Shown: piece after piece, positions 25,747 through 34,548 of the stretch
Layout: each line of letters begins with the position of its first letter
Position numbering within the stretch: the stretch's first letter is position 1
NCBI GenBank assembly: GCA_003221195.1
Contig: QHQO01000031.1
Coordinates: 1 to 40,697, forward strand
DNA from: Verrucomicrobiota bacterium
Lineage (GTDB): Bacteria > Verrucomicrobiota > Verrucomicrobiia > Chthoniobacterales > UBA10450
Length of the DNA: 40,697 bases
Reading direction: 5' to 3'
The notes under the pieces: generated by a model
Databases searched by the model: none
Told to the model about the DNA's origin: nothing
The model's input: only the letters and a program-made list of their open reading frames with translations
Position numbers and translations under genes: made by a program

Positions 25747-25980
25747 ATGGCCGATGTCGCGAACAAATACGCCGAAAACGTATCGGGCAAATTCTATGTC
25801 GATGATCAGTGTATCGATTGCGACTTGTGCCGCGAAACCGCGCCGGCCAATTTCAAACGGAACGATGACGGCGGCCATTCCTATGTCTACAAACAACCGG
25901 AGACGCCAGAAGAAGAAGGACTTTGCAAGGAAGCAATGGAAGGCTGCCCAGTCGAAGCAATAGGGAACGACGGAACGTAA
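25747..25980 (+). CDS. Single-cluster ferredoxin
   Basis: 77 residues from ATG 25747, acidic. One Fe-S cluster motif: Cys22-x2-Cys25-x2-Cys28 with the fourth cysteine Cys67 followed by Pro (EGCPVEAIG), plus an extra Cys60 that could pair as a disulfide. Typical of small [4Fe-4S] or [3Fe-4S] ferredoxins that pass electrons to P450s or reductases. A GGAAAAAG tract precedes the start. The thiD gene follows. Confidence 0.92.
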   Translation: MADVANKYAENVSGKFYVDDQCIDCDLCRETAPANFKRNDDGGHSYVYKQPETPEEEGLCKEAMEGCPVEAIGNDGT

Positions 25981-25988
25981 TCCTGTTG

Positions 25989-26006
25989 CGGCGGCTTATA
26001 CCGCCG
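25989..26006 (+). terminator. Hairpin between ferredoxin and thiD
   Basis: CGGCGG-CTTATA-CCGCCG, a 6-bp GC stem 9 bases after the ferredoxin stop and just before the thiD start. No T tract, so termination is uncertain; it may be a small dispersed repeat or an mRNA-stability hairpin. Confidence 0.35.
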
Positions 26007-26012
26007 AGTCTC

Positions 26013-26855
26013 ATGGGCAAGCAAGGCAGTCGGCGCTCACAGAGCGTCGCTACAGTTCCGGTTGCATTGAGCGTCGCAGGCTCCGATAGCAGCGCAGGCG
26101 CCGGTATCCAGGCGGACCTCAAAACATTTTCAGCACTCGGTATCTATGGATTGACCGCAGTCACCTGCACTGTCGCTGAGATTCCCGGGAAAGTTTCGCA
26201 GATTGAGCCGGCCAGCGCGAGAATTGTTCGTGAGCAAATCGAAGTGCTCGCAAAAAATTTTCCGATCACTGCGATCAAGACCGGTCTGCTTTGCTCTGCT
26301 GAAATCGTTTCCGCCGTCGCGAAGTCGTTACGAGGCATAGACAAGATATGTGGGTCACCGATTCCGCTCGTGATCGATCCAGTGTTTGTCGCGACGAGCG
26401 GGGATCCTCTGCTTGAACCCGCGGCTATCGAGACTTATGAGAAGGAATTGTTCGCGCTCGCGACCTTAATTACGCCAAATCTCGGTGAAGCACAGCGCTT
26501 ACTTGGAACGAGAATTAGAGATCGGCGATCGATGCATCGTGCCGGGAAAAAGTTGGAGAAGAGATTCGGAACTGCGATTCTTCTCAAAGGCGGTCATCTG
26601 GCGGGCAGCCGCGCTGTCGATCTTCTGTTCGCCAATGGGAAAGTTATCGAATTTTCAGCGCCATTCGTCCGCGGTATCGCGACTCATGGTACCGGCTGCA
26701 CCTATTCGGCAGCGATCACCGCCGGCCTTGCCAAAGGCCTGTCTCTCGAAGACGCTGTCAGACAGGCCAAGAAATTCGTGACCGACGCAATCACGCGACA
26801 TTTCCGATGGACGCCGCGCTCTTGCGGCACCGTACAAGCGCTTAGGCACTGGTAG
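26013..26855 (+). CDS. thiD: Hydroxymethylpyrimidine/phosphomethylpyrimidine kinase
   Basis: 280 residues from ATG 26013; the frame is open to 25923 but that overlaps the ferredoxin gene. Ribokinase-type fold: VALSVAGSDSSAGAGIQADLKTFSA near the start binds the pyrimidine, DPVFVATSGDPLL and TPNLGEAQRLLG are typical, and GTGCTYSAAITAGLAKG near the end is the ATP/anion-hole motif with the catalytic Cys/Gly turn. It phosphorylates HMP twice for thiamine synthesis. No riboswitch is visible in front. About 15 residues longer at the N terminus than E. coli ThiD. Confidence 0.93.
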   Translation: MGKQGSRRSQSVATVPVALSVAGSDSSAGAGIQADLKTFSALGIYGLTAVTCTVAEIPGKVSQIEPASARIVREQIEVLAKNFPITAIKTGLLCSAEIVSAVAKSLRGIDKICGSPIPLVIDPVFVATSGDPLLEPAAIETYEKELFALATLITPNLGEAQRLLGTRIRDRRSMHRAGKKLEKRFGTAILLKGGHLAGSRAVDLLFANGKVIEFSAPFVRGIATHGTGCTYSAAITAGLAKGLSLEDAVRQAKKFVTDAITRHFRWTPRSCGTVQALRHW

Positions 26856-26885
26856 CGAGATCGATGGTTGCACCTGCGAACCTTA

Positions 26886-27575
26886 CTACGGTTTCGTCTC
26901 CCAACGCTTTAACTGCATCGCCTCAAGTGCAGCCACAGTTTCCGCCTGTTTCTTGCTGCGGCCGCTGCCTTGGCCAAGGACAATTCCCTCCCAAACAACC
27001 TGTGAGACAAACATCTTTTCATGCTCAGGCCCACTTTGCGAAACCAATTCATAGACGGGACTGCGAGGCGAGATGCTTTGTAGTAACTCCTGAAGCTGGC
27101 CCTTGGGATTGATGTCCACTGGTGTTTCCGCCAGCTGTTCGAGATCACCACGAGTTTGCGTCAAAATGAAATCTTTCGCGGCTTCGAGGCCGCCGTCGAG
27201 GTAAATGGCACCGATGAGCGATTCAAACGCATCCGCCAATGTGGACGTGCGTTCCCGGCCGCCACTGCTTTCTTCACCGCGCCCCATCAAGATGTAACGT
27301 CCCAAGTCGAGCGTCGCAGCATGCGCCCGCAACGCTTCACGAGAGACCAGCCGCGAACGGAGTTTCGTTAGCTGACCTTCGGCTTCGGTTCGAAAATGGC
27401 GAAACAGATGCTCGGTGATAACAAGCTGGAGAACAGCGTCGCCCAGAAATTCCAAACGCTGATAATCAAAATGATAACGTTGCGCCTCATGGCCGAGGCT
27501 CGGATGCGTGAGTGCCTCCGCCAGCAAAAGTGAATTCCGAAATTTGTAGCCGATGCGTTCTTCGAGCGGTGTCAC
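26886..27575 (-). CDS. rnc: Ribonuclease III
   Basis: 229 residues from GTG 27575. RNase III domain with the signature RLEFLGDAVLQLVITEHLF (about 41-59) and DAFESLIGAIYLDGG (about 115-129) holding the catalytic Glu/Asp residues, followed by a dsRNA-binding domain (about 155-225, with KGQLQELLQ and GRSKKQAETVAALEAMQ). Cleaves double-stranded RNA such as rRNA precursors. Normal length. The preceding 129 bases up to the S41-like gene hold no convincing gene. Confidence 0.96.
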   Translation of the reverse strand: MTPLEERIGYKFRNSLLLAEALTHPSLGHEAQRYHFDYQRLEFLGDAVLQLVITEHLFRHFRTEAEGQLTKLRSRLVSREALRAHAATLDLGRYILMGRGEESSGGRERTSTLADAFESLIGAIYLDGGLEAAKDFILTQTRGDLEQLAETPVDINPKGQLQELLQSISPRSPVYELVSQSGPEHEKMFVSQVVWEGIVLGQGSGRSKKQAETVAALEAMQLKRWETKP

Positions 27576-27704
27576 TTTTTGCCATTCTGGGCGAAATCGA
27601 AGAATCTCTCAACTAAGTATAACGACAGTTCGCCGGGCGAGAATATGGCTCGCCAATCATGACAAAAAACCAACGGACAACCAGGTCGTCGAAGGCGCAT
27701 TCCG

Positions 27705-28835
27705 CTATCGTTTTTGATAAACTTCGAGCGAAGTAACCACATCCAAAGCGCGCTGTAACACCGGATCGTATGCTGGCGGCTTCTCCGGCGCGCGGCCGCG
27801 GCGTTGCTGCGCCGCCTCCGCTGCTTCAACCTCGGGATTGGTCCCGGCTAACAGCGCTGCCTCGTTCATGTGCGGCCGGCCACCTTCATAAACAAACGGC
27901 CCCATTCCTTTTTCGCCGCTCAGTTGGAAAATCTGCTGCTTATCTGCCATCGACATTTCAACAGGCAAATCTGGTTTTATCCCTTCCGGAAACAGTGGAC
28001 GACCGTCGGGGGAAACCATTTCTGCGACAGCAACGCGTAGAATTTTGCCGCTCGGCAGTAACAAATCGGAGTATTCGGCTGCGCGACCGGCAGTCGTTTG
28101 CCCGATGACCAGCGCCTTGTCGTAATATCTCAGTGCAGCAGCGATCGCCTCAGCCGCACCAACTGTGTCGCCGTCAGTGAGTACCATGACCAGGCCGCGA
28201 AACGCCGGATCACGATCGGAACTGAAGACGCGGTCTTGACGTCCCGTCGGCTTGCGCAAGGTAAAAAGAGTTTTGCCTTTGGGACAAAACCGCTTTGCAA
28301 ACTCGGCAGCCAGCGACAAATCAGCGGCTACCTGGCTGGCGCGAAGATCCACAATGATCTCGTTCACGTTTTTCGCGACGAAGTTGCTCAGGCTCTTGTC
28401 CAACGCCTGAAGGTTAGCGGCGTTTAATGAACCGGCGCGCACGTAACCGATGTGGCCTCCGATAACCTCGCTGTAAAAGATGCTAGGCCCTTCCGCCGGG
28501 GCGTTCTCCTTGGCGGGCAAAAGCATCACACCGCGCGGCAGCCGCACTATGAGGCCCTCAACAGTCGCCCGATTCAACTCAGTATCGGTAATTGCATCCG
28601 GATCTGTGAAATTCGCTTTTAATAGGGTGACGACTGCCTGCAGGTCAGCCTGGCCTAATGAATTGACCAGATCTTCTGTTGTCGGGCTGGACGAGGGCGA
28701 GGGCGATGAGAGCGCGGATGGTCTTGCCGAAGCGGCGGGCCTGCTTGGAGACATTACAGCCGGCGACGGAGTTTGCGCCAGCGCAGCTATCGCCACGAAG
28801 AAGCTAATAAAGAATGACGACGTTAATTGACACAT
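27705..28835 (-). CDS. S41-family (C-terminal processing) peptidase homologue lacking the catalytic dyad
   Basis: 376 residues from ATG 28835, picked because it starts a clear signal peptide (MCQLTSSFFISFFVAIAALA, cut before QTPSP). A Pro/Ser-rich linker (about 22-52) follows, then an S41-like core: IGYVRAGSLNAANLQALDKSL, EIIVDLRAS, LVMVLTDGDTVGAAEAIAAAL, ALVIGQTTAGRAAEY and PEGIKPDLPV. In active CtpA-type proteases the fourth part reads GGSASASEI and the fifth GEKTFGK; here the serines are Thr224, Gly226 and Ala228, and the lysine is Thr247. No PDZ domain is seen. So it is probably an inactive, exported relative with a binding or scaffold role. Follows purD by 77 bases. Confidence 0.8.
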   Translation of the reverse strand: MCQLTSSFFISFFVAIAALAQTPSPAVMSPSRPAASARPSALSSPSPSSSPTTEDLVNSLGQADLQAVVTLLKANFTDPDAITDTELNRATVEGLIVRLPRGVMLLPAKENAPAEGPSIFYSEVIGGHIGYVRAGSLNAANLQALDKSLSNFVAKNVNEIIVDLRASQVAADLSLAAEFAKRFCPKGKTLFTLRKPTGRQDRVFSSDRDPAFRGLVMVLTDGDTVGAAEAIAAALRYYDKALVIGQTTAGRAAEYSDLLLPSGKILRVAVAEMVSPDGRPLFPEGIKPDLPVEMSMADKQQIFQLSGEKGMGPFVYEGGRPHMNEAALLAGTNPEVEAAEAAQQRRGRAPEKPPAYDPVLQRALDVVTSLEVYQKR

Positions 28836-28912
28836 TTGAAACAGATGCCGACCTATAGCGCATTTTCTAATTGCGCGAAAATTCGAAATCGAACATCGAC
28901 TTTGGCGTTCTC

Positions 28913-30181
28913 TCAATTGGTCACACTCAGGGCAATGTCGCGTCGGTAGTGGCAGTTCTCGAAATGAATGCGGGAGACAGCGTCATACGCGCGTGCGCGT
29001 GCGGCTTCGAGCGTTGATCCAAGGGCTGTGACCGCGAGAATCCGACCGCCAGCGGTCTTAACTTCGTCGTCGGCGCGTTTTGTTCCGGCGTGAAAAATCT
29101 GAACATCTTCGAGCTTTGCCGCGTCGTTGAGACCTGAAATCGTTTTTCCAGTTTCGTATTTACCAGGGTAACCGCCAGAGGCGAGCACGACCGTAACGGC
29201 AGCACGCGTATCCCATTCAATCGTACACTTGCTGAGATTTCCATCGATCGTCGCTTCCAACAGCGGTACGAGATCGGATTTCATCCGGGGCAGGAGTGCC
29301 TGTGTCTCCGGGTCGCCGAAACGGCAATTGAACTCCAGCACGCGCCCTCCCTCGCTCGTAATTATCAAGCCCGGATAAAGCAGTCCACGAAATGTTATTC
29401 CCTCTTGCAGGAGACCGCGTAGCAGTGGCTGCATGATTTCCGTCTCGAATTTCGATTGCAGTTTCTTAGTCCAATTGTTGGCAGGACTGAACGCGCCCAT
29501 CCCGCCAGTGTTCGGGCCCTGGTCGCCCTCCAGCGCACGCTTGTGATCGCGCGCCGATTCCAACAAACGATAATTACTTCCGTCCACCAGGGCATGCAGC
29601 GAACATTCTGTTCCGCGCAAAAAGTCCTCGATCACGACACGTCGACCTGCGTCGCCAAAGCGGCCCTGATTCATCATCTCGTCGATGGCGGATCTCGCCG
29701 CCACACGATCAGCGGCAACGATTACTCCCTTTCCCAGAGCAAGGCCGTCTGCTTTGATCACCACTGGAAATTCCAGTTGTTCGCAGTAATGCAGCGCTTC
29801 GCTACTGTCGGAAAACGTCCTGGCCTCGGCTGTAGGGATTTTCTGAGAACGCATCAGCTCTTTCGCAAAAATTTTGGACGCCTCAATGCGCGCCGCCGAC
29901 TTCGTCGGACCAAACGCGCGCAATTTTTCAGCAGTAAAAAGATCGACAATTCCTGCGGCAAGAGGATCGTCCGGACCGACCACGGTCAGGTCGATGCGAT
30001 TTTCTTTAGCGAAGCGAACGAGCGTTTCCAGATCACTGGTTGAGATGGAGACATTTTCGGCAATTTCAGCGGTTCCCGCGTTGCCCGGCGCACAAAAAAT
30101 GCGTTCGGCATCCGGAGATCGCGCCAATTTCCATGCAAGCGCATGTTCACGGCCGCCACCACCAATAACCAGAATCTTCAT
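28913..30181 (-). CDS. purD: Phosphoribosylamine-glycine ligase
   Basis: 422 residues from ATG 30181 (MKILVIGGGGREHALAWKLA); a longer frame to 30289 has no family support. ATP-grasp enzyme of purine synthesis that joins glycine to phosphoribosylamine. Visible: N-domain GGGGREHA, FPVVIKADGLALGKGVIVA, the hallmark GPNTGGMGAFSP, and VLEFNCRFGDPETQALLPR with the metal-binding Glu and Asn. Normal length. It lies between an HtrA-like gene and the S41-like gene; no other purine genes are near. Confidence 0.97.
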   Translation of the reverse strand: MKILVIGGGGREHALAWKLARSPDAERIFCAPGNAGTAEIAENVSISTSDLETLVRFAKENRIDLTVVGPDDPLAAGIVDLFTAEKLRAFGPTKSAARIEASKIFAKELMRSQKIPTAEARTFSDSSEALHYCEQLEFPVVIKADGLALGKGVIVAADRVAARSAIDEMMNQGRFGDAGRRVVIEDFLRGTECSLHALVDGSNYRLLESARDHKRALEGDQGPNTGGMGAFSPANNWTKKLQSKFETEIMQPLLRGLLQEGITFRGLLYPGLIITSEGGRVLEFNCRFGDPETQALLPRMKSDLVPLLEATIDGNLSKCTIEWDTRAAVTVVLASGGYPGKYETGKTISGLNDAAKLEDVQIFHAGTKRADDEVKTAGGRILAVTALGSTLEAARARAYDAVSRIHFENCHYRRDIALSVTN

Positions 30182-30285
30182 CGCAAATTCGTTTGACTGT
30201 AGAGGCAGCCGCATCGCCTGCAAAGTGTTCGAAATCTCAGATGGCATCCGTCTTAGGCGGACTTCTACGGTTTGCGCGCTGAGGA

Positions 30286-31299
30286 TCACTCTGAGCGCGA
30301 TTCAGCAGGCAGGATCGACAACTCCAGTTTCTCGGTATGCCGGATCACTGTGAGGCTGGCGCTTACGCCAATTTGTTCGCCTACCAATATCTTATGCAAA
30401 TCGTGCACGCTTCCGATCGGCTGGCCATTGAATGCCACCATCAAATCGCCCTCGCGCAATCCAGCGCGTTCGGCAGGACTGTTCTTTTCAATCGAAACGA
30501 CGAGCACACCCGTCTCAAGAGGCAACCTGTAGAAACGAATGATCCGCCGGTGAATCGGCACATTTTGCCCGGCCACACCGATGTAACCGCGCCGGATTCG
30601 TCCGTCGCGGATTAACCAACCAGCAACCAACCTGGCGGTGTTACTTGCGATCGCGAAACAAATGCCTTGCGCTGGCCGAATCATTGCCGTGTTTACGCCT
30701 ACGACCTCGCCGGCCGAATTAACCAATGGTCCACCGGAGTTGCCCGGATTCAATGCGGCATCGGTTTGAACAATATTATCAATCAAACGACCTGATTGCG
30801 CGTGCATCGACCGACCGAGCGCGCTGATCACGCCTGCAGTGACGCTCGCTTGAAAGCCGAGAGGATTTCCAATCGCTATCACGAGTTGACCTACGCGCAA
30901 ATTCTCCGAGTCGGCCAGGCGGACATGAATAAGTTGCGGCGCATCGATTCGAATCACAGCGAGATCCGTGTCCGGATCGTCGCCCGTCACTTGGGCTGGA
31001 TATTCGCGTCCATCCGGCAGATTTACCGTGATAGAATTCGCCGCATGAACGACGTGGCTATTAGTCAGAATGAATCCGTCAGGGGTGATGATGAAACCCG
31101 ACCCATTGCCGCTCAGTTCGCGGGTTCCGCGCTGGACGTTGACGCGTTGTTTGACGTCAATGTTTACCACGGCCGGGGCGACACGCGCGGCCGCACTGAC
31201 CACGGTACGCGAATATGCATCAAGCAGTACGGAATCGTCCTGGCCAGCGGTGGGAGTGTCGACGTCCTTGCTCGTCGCCGATGGAGCACCAGAGCCCAT
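30286..31299 (-). CDS. HtrA/DegP-like serine protease with PDZ domain, no export signal
   Basis: 337 residues from ATG 31299; the frame runs up to a TTG at 31392 but without a signal there either. Trypsin-like domain with the full triad: His82 (TNSHVV), Asp112 (DTDLAVI) and Ser188 (NPGNSGGP), then one PDZ domain (about 230-325, GYIGVAG, AERAGLREGDLMVAFNGQPIG). Family members are normally periplasmic; here neither start gives a signal peptide or membrane anchor, so the protein may act in the cytoplasm, or be exported by another means. Divergent from an HxlR-type regulator. Confidence 0.88.
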   Translation of the reverse strand: MGSGAPSATSKDVDTPTAGQDDSVLLDAYSRTVVSAAARVAPAVVNIDVKQRVNVQRGTRELSGNGSGFIITPDGFILTNSHVVHAANSITVNLPDGREYPAQVTGDDPDTDLAVIRIDAPQLIHVRLADSENLRVGQLVIAIGNPLGFQASVTAGVISALGRSMHAQSGRLIDNIVQTDAALNPGNSGGPLVNSAGEVVGVNTAMIRPAQGICFAIASNTARLVAGWLIRDGRIRRGYIGVAGQNVPIHRRIIRFYRLPLETGVLVVSIEKNSPAERAGLREGDLMVAFNGQPIGSVHDLHKILVGEQIGVSASLTVIRHTEKLELSILPAESRSE

Positions 31300-31427
31300 C
31301 TCGTTTAAGAGAAAATCCGTCGGGACAGCGTTTCCTTCGTAGGAGATACAATTGTCATAGTGTAAATTTCGGATGCTCAAACCGACAGTCAACTACATAT
31401 GTCTTCAGCCTATACATACCTTCAGGA

Positions 31428-31853
31428 ATGTTACTCTCTGCTTGCGCGTCAACGGGAATTGTTTTAGACAGGGGCGTGCGAAAAGTGGCCTCCGCCCCTT
31501 CCGTTCTGGACGCGCAGTGTCCTTCCCGGCTCGTGCTCGATCGAATTGCTGACAAATGGACCGCTCTCATTATCCAGATTCTGGCGCGCGGAACCATGCG
31601 TTATGCCGCGCTACAGCGCGAGATCGGGGGCATTTCGCAAAAAATGCTGACCCAGACGCTCCGAAGCCTCGAACGCGATGGCTTGGTACAGCGCACCGTT
31701 CATCCCGTTGTGCCTCCGAAGGTGGAGTACTCTCTCACGAGATTGGGCCGGACTTTGATTGAGCCGTTGCATGCGCTTTGCCGATGGTCGGAAAAACATC
31801 TCGCGGAACTTCAGGCGAATCGCGCGCGGGCAAAGCAAGTCGTAGTGGAGTGA
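31428..31853 (+). CDS. HxlR-family winged-helix transcriptional regulator
   Basis: 141 residues from ATG 31428; GTG starts at 31476 or 31485, the latter with AGGGG upstream, would give a form about 16-19 residues shorter and nearer the family norm. HxlR features: QCPSRLVLDRIADKWTALII with the conserved early cysteine, MRYAALQREIGGISQKMLTQTLRSLERDGLVQR (recognition helix region) and PPKVEYSLTRLGRTL (wing). That cysteine is the redox or electrophile sensor in relatives such as HypR and YodB. It may control the divergent HtrA-like gene or the antiporter that follows 76 bases downstream. Confidence 0.88.
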   Translation: MLLSACASTGIVLDRGVRKVASAPSVLDAQCPSRLVLDRIADKWTALIIQILARGTMRYAALQREIGGISQKMLTQTLRSLERDGLVQRTVHPVVPPKVEYSLTRLGRTLIEPLHALCRWSEKHLAELQANRARAKQVVVE

Positions 31854-31929
31854 CGGTGTATTGGGGTGCCGGGGAAGTGAAATTCCATCACCCTGTTACT
31901 CGGCTACTCCATCTCTTTGGCAGCTGATC

Positions 31930-33513
31930 ATGCACCAAGCTGAGATCATTGTCCTTCTGTTCGCTTTGGTGGCGGTTCTCGCTGTGCTCGCGTGCAAAGT
32001 TGCGCTGCCGTACCCGATCGTACTCGTCATTGGCGGACTTGCCCTGAGTTTCGTGCCGCGATTGCCGGAGGTGAAACTCAATCCTGACACCGTATTCTAT
32101 TTCATTCTCCCGGCACTTCTTTATCCGGCTGCGTTGTTCACATCGTGGCGCGATTTCCGCCGGAATCTGCGGCCGATTCTTCTCTTGGCAATAGGACTTG
32201 TGCTGGTGACAACGGTCACTGTCGCGTGGATTGCACATACGATCTTGCCGACGCTTCCGTGGGCGGCTGCTTTTGCGCTTGGCGCAATTGTCTCGCCGCC
32301 CGATGCGATCGCTGCCACAGCAATTCTTCGCCGCCTTGGCGTTCCCCATCGTATTGAAGCAATCCTTGAGGGTGAGAGCCTAGTGAATGATGCGACTGCA
32401 CTGGTCGCGCTGCAGTTTGCGATCGCGGCCCTCCTCACCGGGACCTTCTCACTCGGCGATGCGGCCATTCGTTTTGCCTGGGTAGCGGCTGGCGGAATTG
32501 CATTTGGGTTGCTTGTTGGGCTGGTAATGCGCTGGGTGCAAAGGCATCTGGATGATCCACCGATCCAGATCACAGTCTCTCTGCTGACGCCCTTCGTCGC
32601 GTACCTGCCAGCAGAACGTCTCCACGTCTCGGGCGTTCTCGCGACGGTCGCCGCCGGAATTTTTCTCGGCTGGCATTCGCCGCTGATCGTCACTCCTCGC
32701 TATCGTCTGCAAGCATTCGCGTTTTGGGAAATGGTCGTGTTCCTTCTGAACGGTTTCGTCTTTATCGTTATTGGCCTGCAACTTCCTGGGCTTCTGCGCG
32801 CACTGAATCGCGAATCGCTTGCTGGTCCGCTCATCACCGCGATCGTCATCAGCATTACGGTCATTTTAGTGCGGTTTGCCTGGGTACTCCCGGCGACATA
32901 TCTGCCGCGTCTGCTCAGCCGCAAATTGCGGGCGCGCTATCAAATTCCACCATGGCAGGATGTTGCCGTCGTCGGTTGGGCGGGTATGCGCGGCGTGGTT
33001 TCATTGGCAGCAGCCTTCGCGCTGCCGCTGGCGCTCAGTAACGGCAGCCCATTCCCAGGGCGCGATTACATTTTGTTTTTTGCTTTCTCAGTGATCCTAG
33101 CGACGCTCGTCCTTCAAGGTCTGACGCTGCCGTACTTGATTCGGAAACTGGGAATCACGCATGACGGAGAGGCAGATGAAGAGGAACGCCGGGCACGCCT
33201 GGAAGCGAACAAAGCCGCAATTGAATTGATCGAGGAGCTCCGGGCCAACGGAAAGTTTTCGCCCGACACAGTGGGTCGATTGCGCGCAGAATACGACGAA
33301 CGCGTGGAACAATTGCAACTTTGCGCCGAGAACCCTGACGATTGCCGCGGCGAAATTGCCACGCCGCAATATCAGCGTTTGCAACGCAAAGCACTTCGCG
33401 CCGAAAGACAAACCATAATCCGTTTGCGAAACGAACGGGTCATCAACGACGACGCCTTGCGGCGTATTCAGCGTGATCTCGATCTGGCAGAGGCCCGGCT
33501 AACGGGAGGGTGA
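31930..33513 (+). CDS. Na+/H+ antiporter, CPA1 (NhaP-type)
   Basis: 527 residues from ATG 31930; 23 codons further upstream are open but non-conserved. About 12 membrane spans, with SPPDAIAATAILRRLGVPHRIEAILEGESLVNDATALV holding the ion-binding Asp residues (the ND motif of electroneutral antiporters), and GWAGMRGVVSLAAAFALPL later on. A cytoplasmic tail of about 110 residues (EEERRARLEANKAAIELIEEL ...) is charged and predicted to be coiled, typical of regulatory tails in this family. Exchanges Na+ or K+ for H+. Confidence 0.92.
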   Translation: MHQAEIIVLLFALVAVLAVLACKVALPYPIVLVIGGLALSFVPRLPEVKLNPDTVFYFILPALLYPAALFTSWRDFRRNLRPILLLAIGLVLVTTVTVAWIAHTILPTLPWAAAFALGAIVSPPDAIAATAILRRLGVPHRIEAILEGESLVNDATALVALQFAIAALLTGTFSLGDAAIRFAWVAAGGIAFGLLVGLVMRWVQRHLDDPPIQITVSLLTPFVAYLPAERLHVSGVLATVAAGIFLGWHSPLIVTPRYRLQAFAFWEMVVFLLNGFVFIVIGLQLPGLLRALNRESLAGPLITAIVISITVILVRFAWVLPATYLPRLLSRKLRARYQIPPWQDVAVVGWAGMRGVVSLAAAFALPLALSNGSPFPGRDYILFFAFSVILATLVLQGLTLPYLIRKLGITHDGEADEEERRARLEANKAAIELIEELRANGKFSPDTVGRLRAEYDERVEQLQLCAENPDDCRGEIATPQYQRLQRKALRAERQTIIRLRNERVINDDALRRIQRDLDLAEARLTGG

Positions 33514-33597
33514 GAGCTTTCGGTGCCTCGTCCGATTTGTGTGGCGGTCGAGCGCAATCACTTAGAACCTAACACTTATTACTCAAGGCCTACCGCA

Positions 33598-34485
33598 CTA
33601 AAAACCGTACCGTGCCGGCCAATCTCTGGCTGGCCCGCCAAGCCGCGCTGCACAGCCCTTCAGTTCGTTCTTAAAGAACTTGGCCAGATGCGATCGCACC
33701 TTGTTCGTGAGCGGAAGCTTTTCCATTCCGGTCCAGCTGTTGTAATCCGCCGTCAACCGGCCGCCAGGTTTGTCTGGGTCAGCGCCCAAGAAACAAAGCA
33801 TAGAGCGCCGTAGTTCAGCGGGGTTGCTTTGCAGATCGTCAAAAAAATAAACACGAAACTGAGCTGGATGGACATAGCGTTTCCATCGCGCTGCGACGGC
33901 GCTCGGGTACGAACGCAAAAGCATCCCTCGGCGCAACAAATTCCGATTGACTTCGTCGATGCTGGTTACGTCAAACGGCTCAATCTGACGGTAATGCACT
34001 TCCATGGACAAGTGCGACCACACTCGCTCAACTGGGTCACGCGCCAGAAACATCACGTTTAAGTTTGGGAAATATCCAACAACCTGCCGAATGACTTTGT
34101 TACTCAGCGTCGAATAATTTGGCGAAATATCACCTGAAAGGAGCGATGCTTTGGGTTCAAACAGTCGCGCATAATTCACGAGGTTAATGCTCGGTTCAGC
34201 GCTGAGACTCTGCAGCCGCTCCAGAAATTGACGATCGCGTTCATCTCTGCAGCGCGGAACAGCTGGGCGTTGAACCCTGCTTAACTGATCAAAGTAATGG
34301 AGCTCCTTTACAGGAGGCATCCAGAAATCGGGATGCGAATCGAGTTGCTGATAAAGCCAGGTGCTTCCGGCTTTGTGGGCTCCGATACATAGAAAATCAG
34401 GCCCTGGTCTGCGAGTAGGAAAACTGTTCGCTTGGTTATGCATGTCGCTACCAGCGCGAGTATTGAATGGCCAGGCCCATCTCAC
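33598..34485 (-). CDS. Sulfotransferase, copy A
   Basis: 295 residues from GTG 34485, with AGGAGA upstream. PAPS-dependent sulfotransferase fold: 5'-phosphosulfate loop CIGAHKAGSTWLYQQL (about 33-48), 3'-phosphate part MFLARDPVERVWSHLSM, and WKRYVHPAQFRVYFFDDLQSNPAELRRSML, common to the heparan/glycan sulfotransferase type. It would move sulfate from PAPS to a hydroxyl of a sugar or other acceptor. Next gene upstream is a close paralogue. This copy ends at PARYGF, about 20 residues earlier than copy B. Confidence 0.85.
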   Translation of the reverse strand: MRWAWPFNTRAGSDMHNQANSFPTRRPGPDFLCIGAHKAGSTWLYQQLDSHPDFWMPPVKELHYFDQLSRVQRPAVPRCRDERDRQFLERLQSLSAEPSINLVNYARLFEPKASLLSGDISPNYSTLSNKVIRQVVGYFPNLNVMFLARDPVERVWSHLSMEVHYRQIEPFDVTSIDEVNRNLLRRGMLLRSYPSAVAARWKRYVHPAQFRVYFFDDLQSNPAELRRSMLCFLGADPDKPGGRLTADYNSWTGMEKLPLTNKVRSHLAKFFKNELKGCAARLGGPARDWPARYGF

Positions 34486-34548
34486 CTTTCATCATCTCCT
34501 TGTTGGAGTTTATGGCGGGTACGGCGATCGCGGCGCGCCGTTCTTACT

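Noticed and set aside
27572-27829. 85-codon frame ending in a GTGA overlap with rnc
   Set aside because: Most of it is antisense-like shadow inside the S41-homologue gene, arginine-rich and without family features; the overlap is likely chance.
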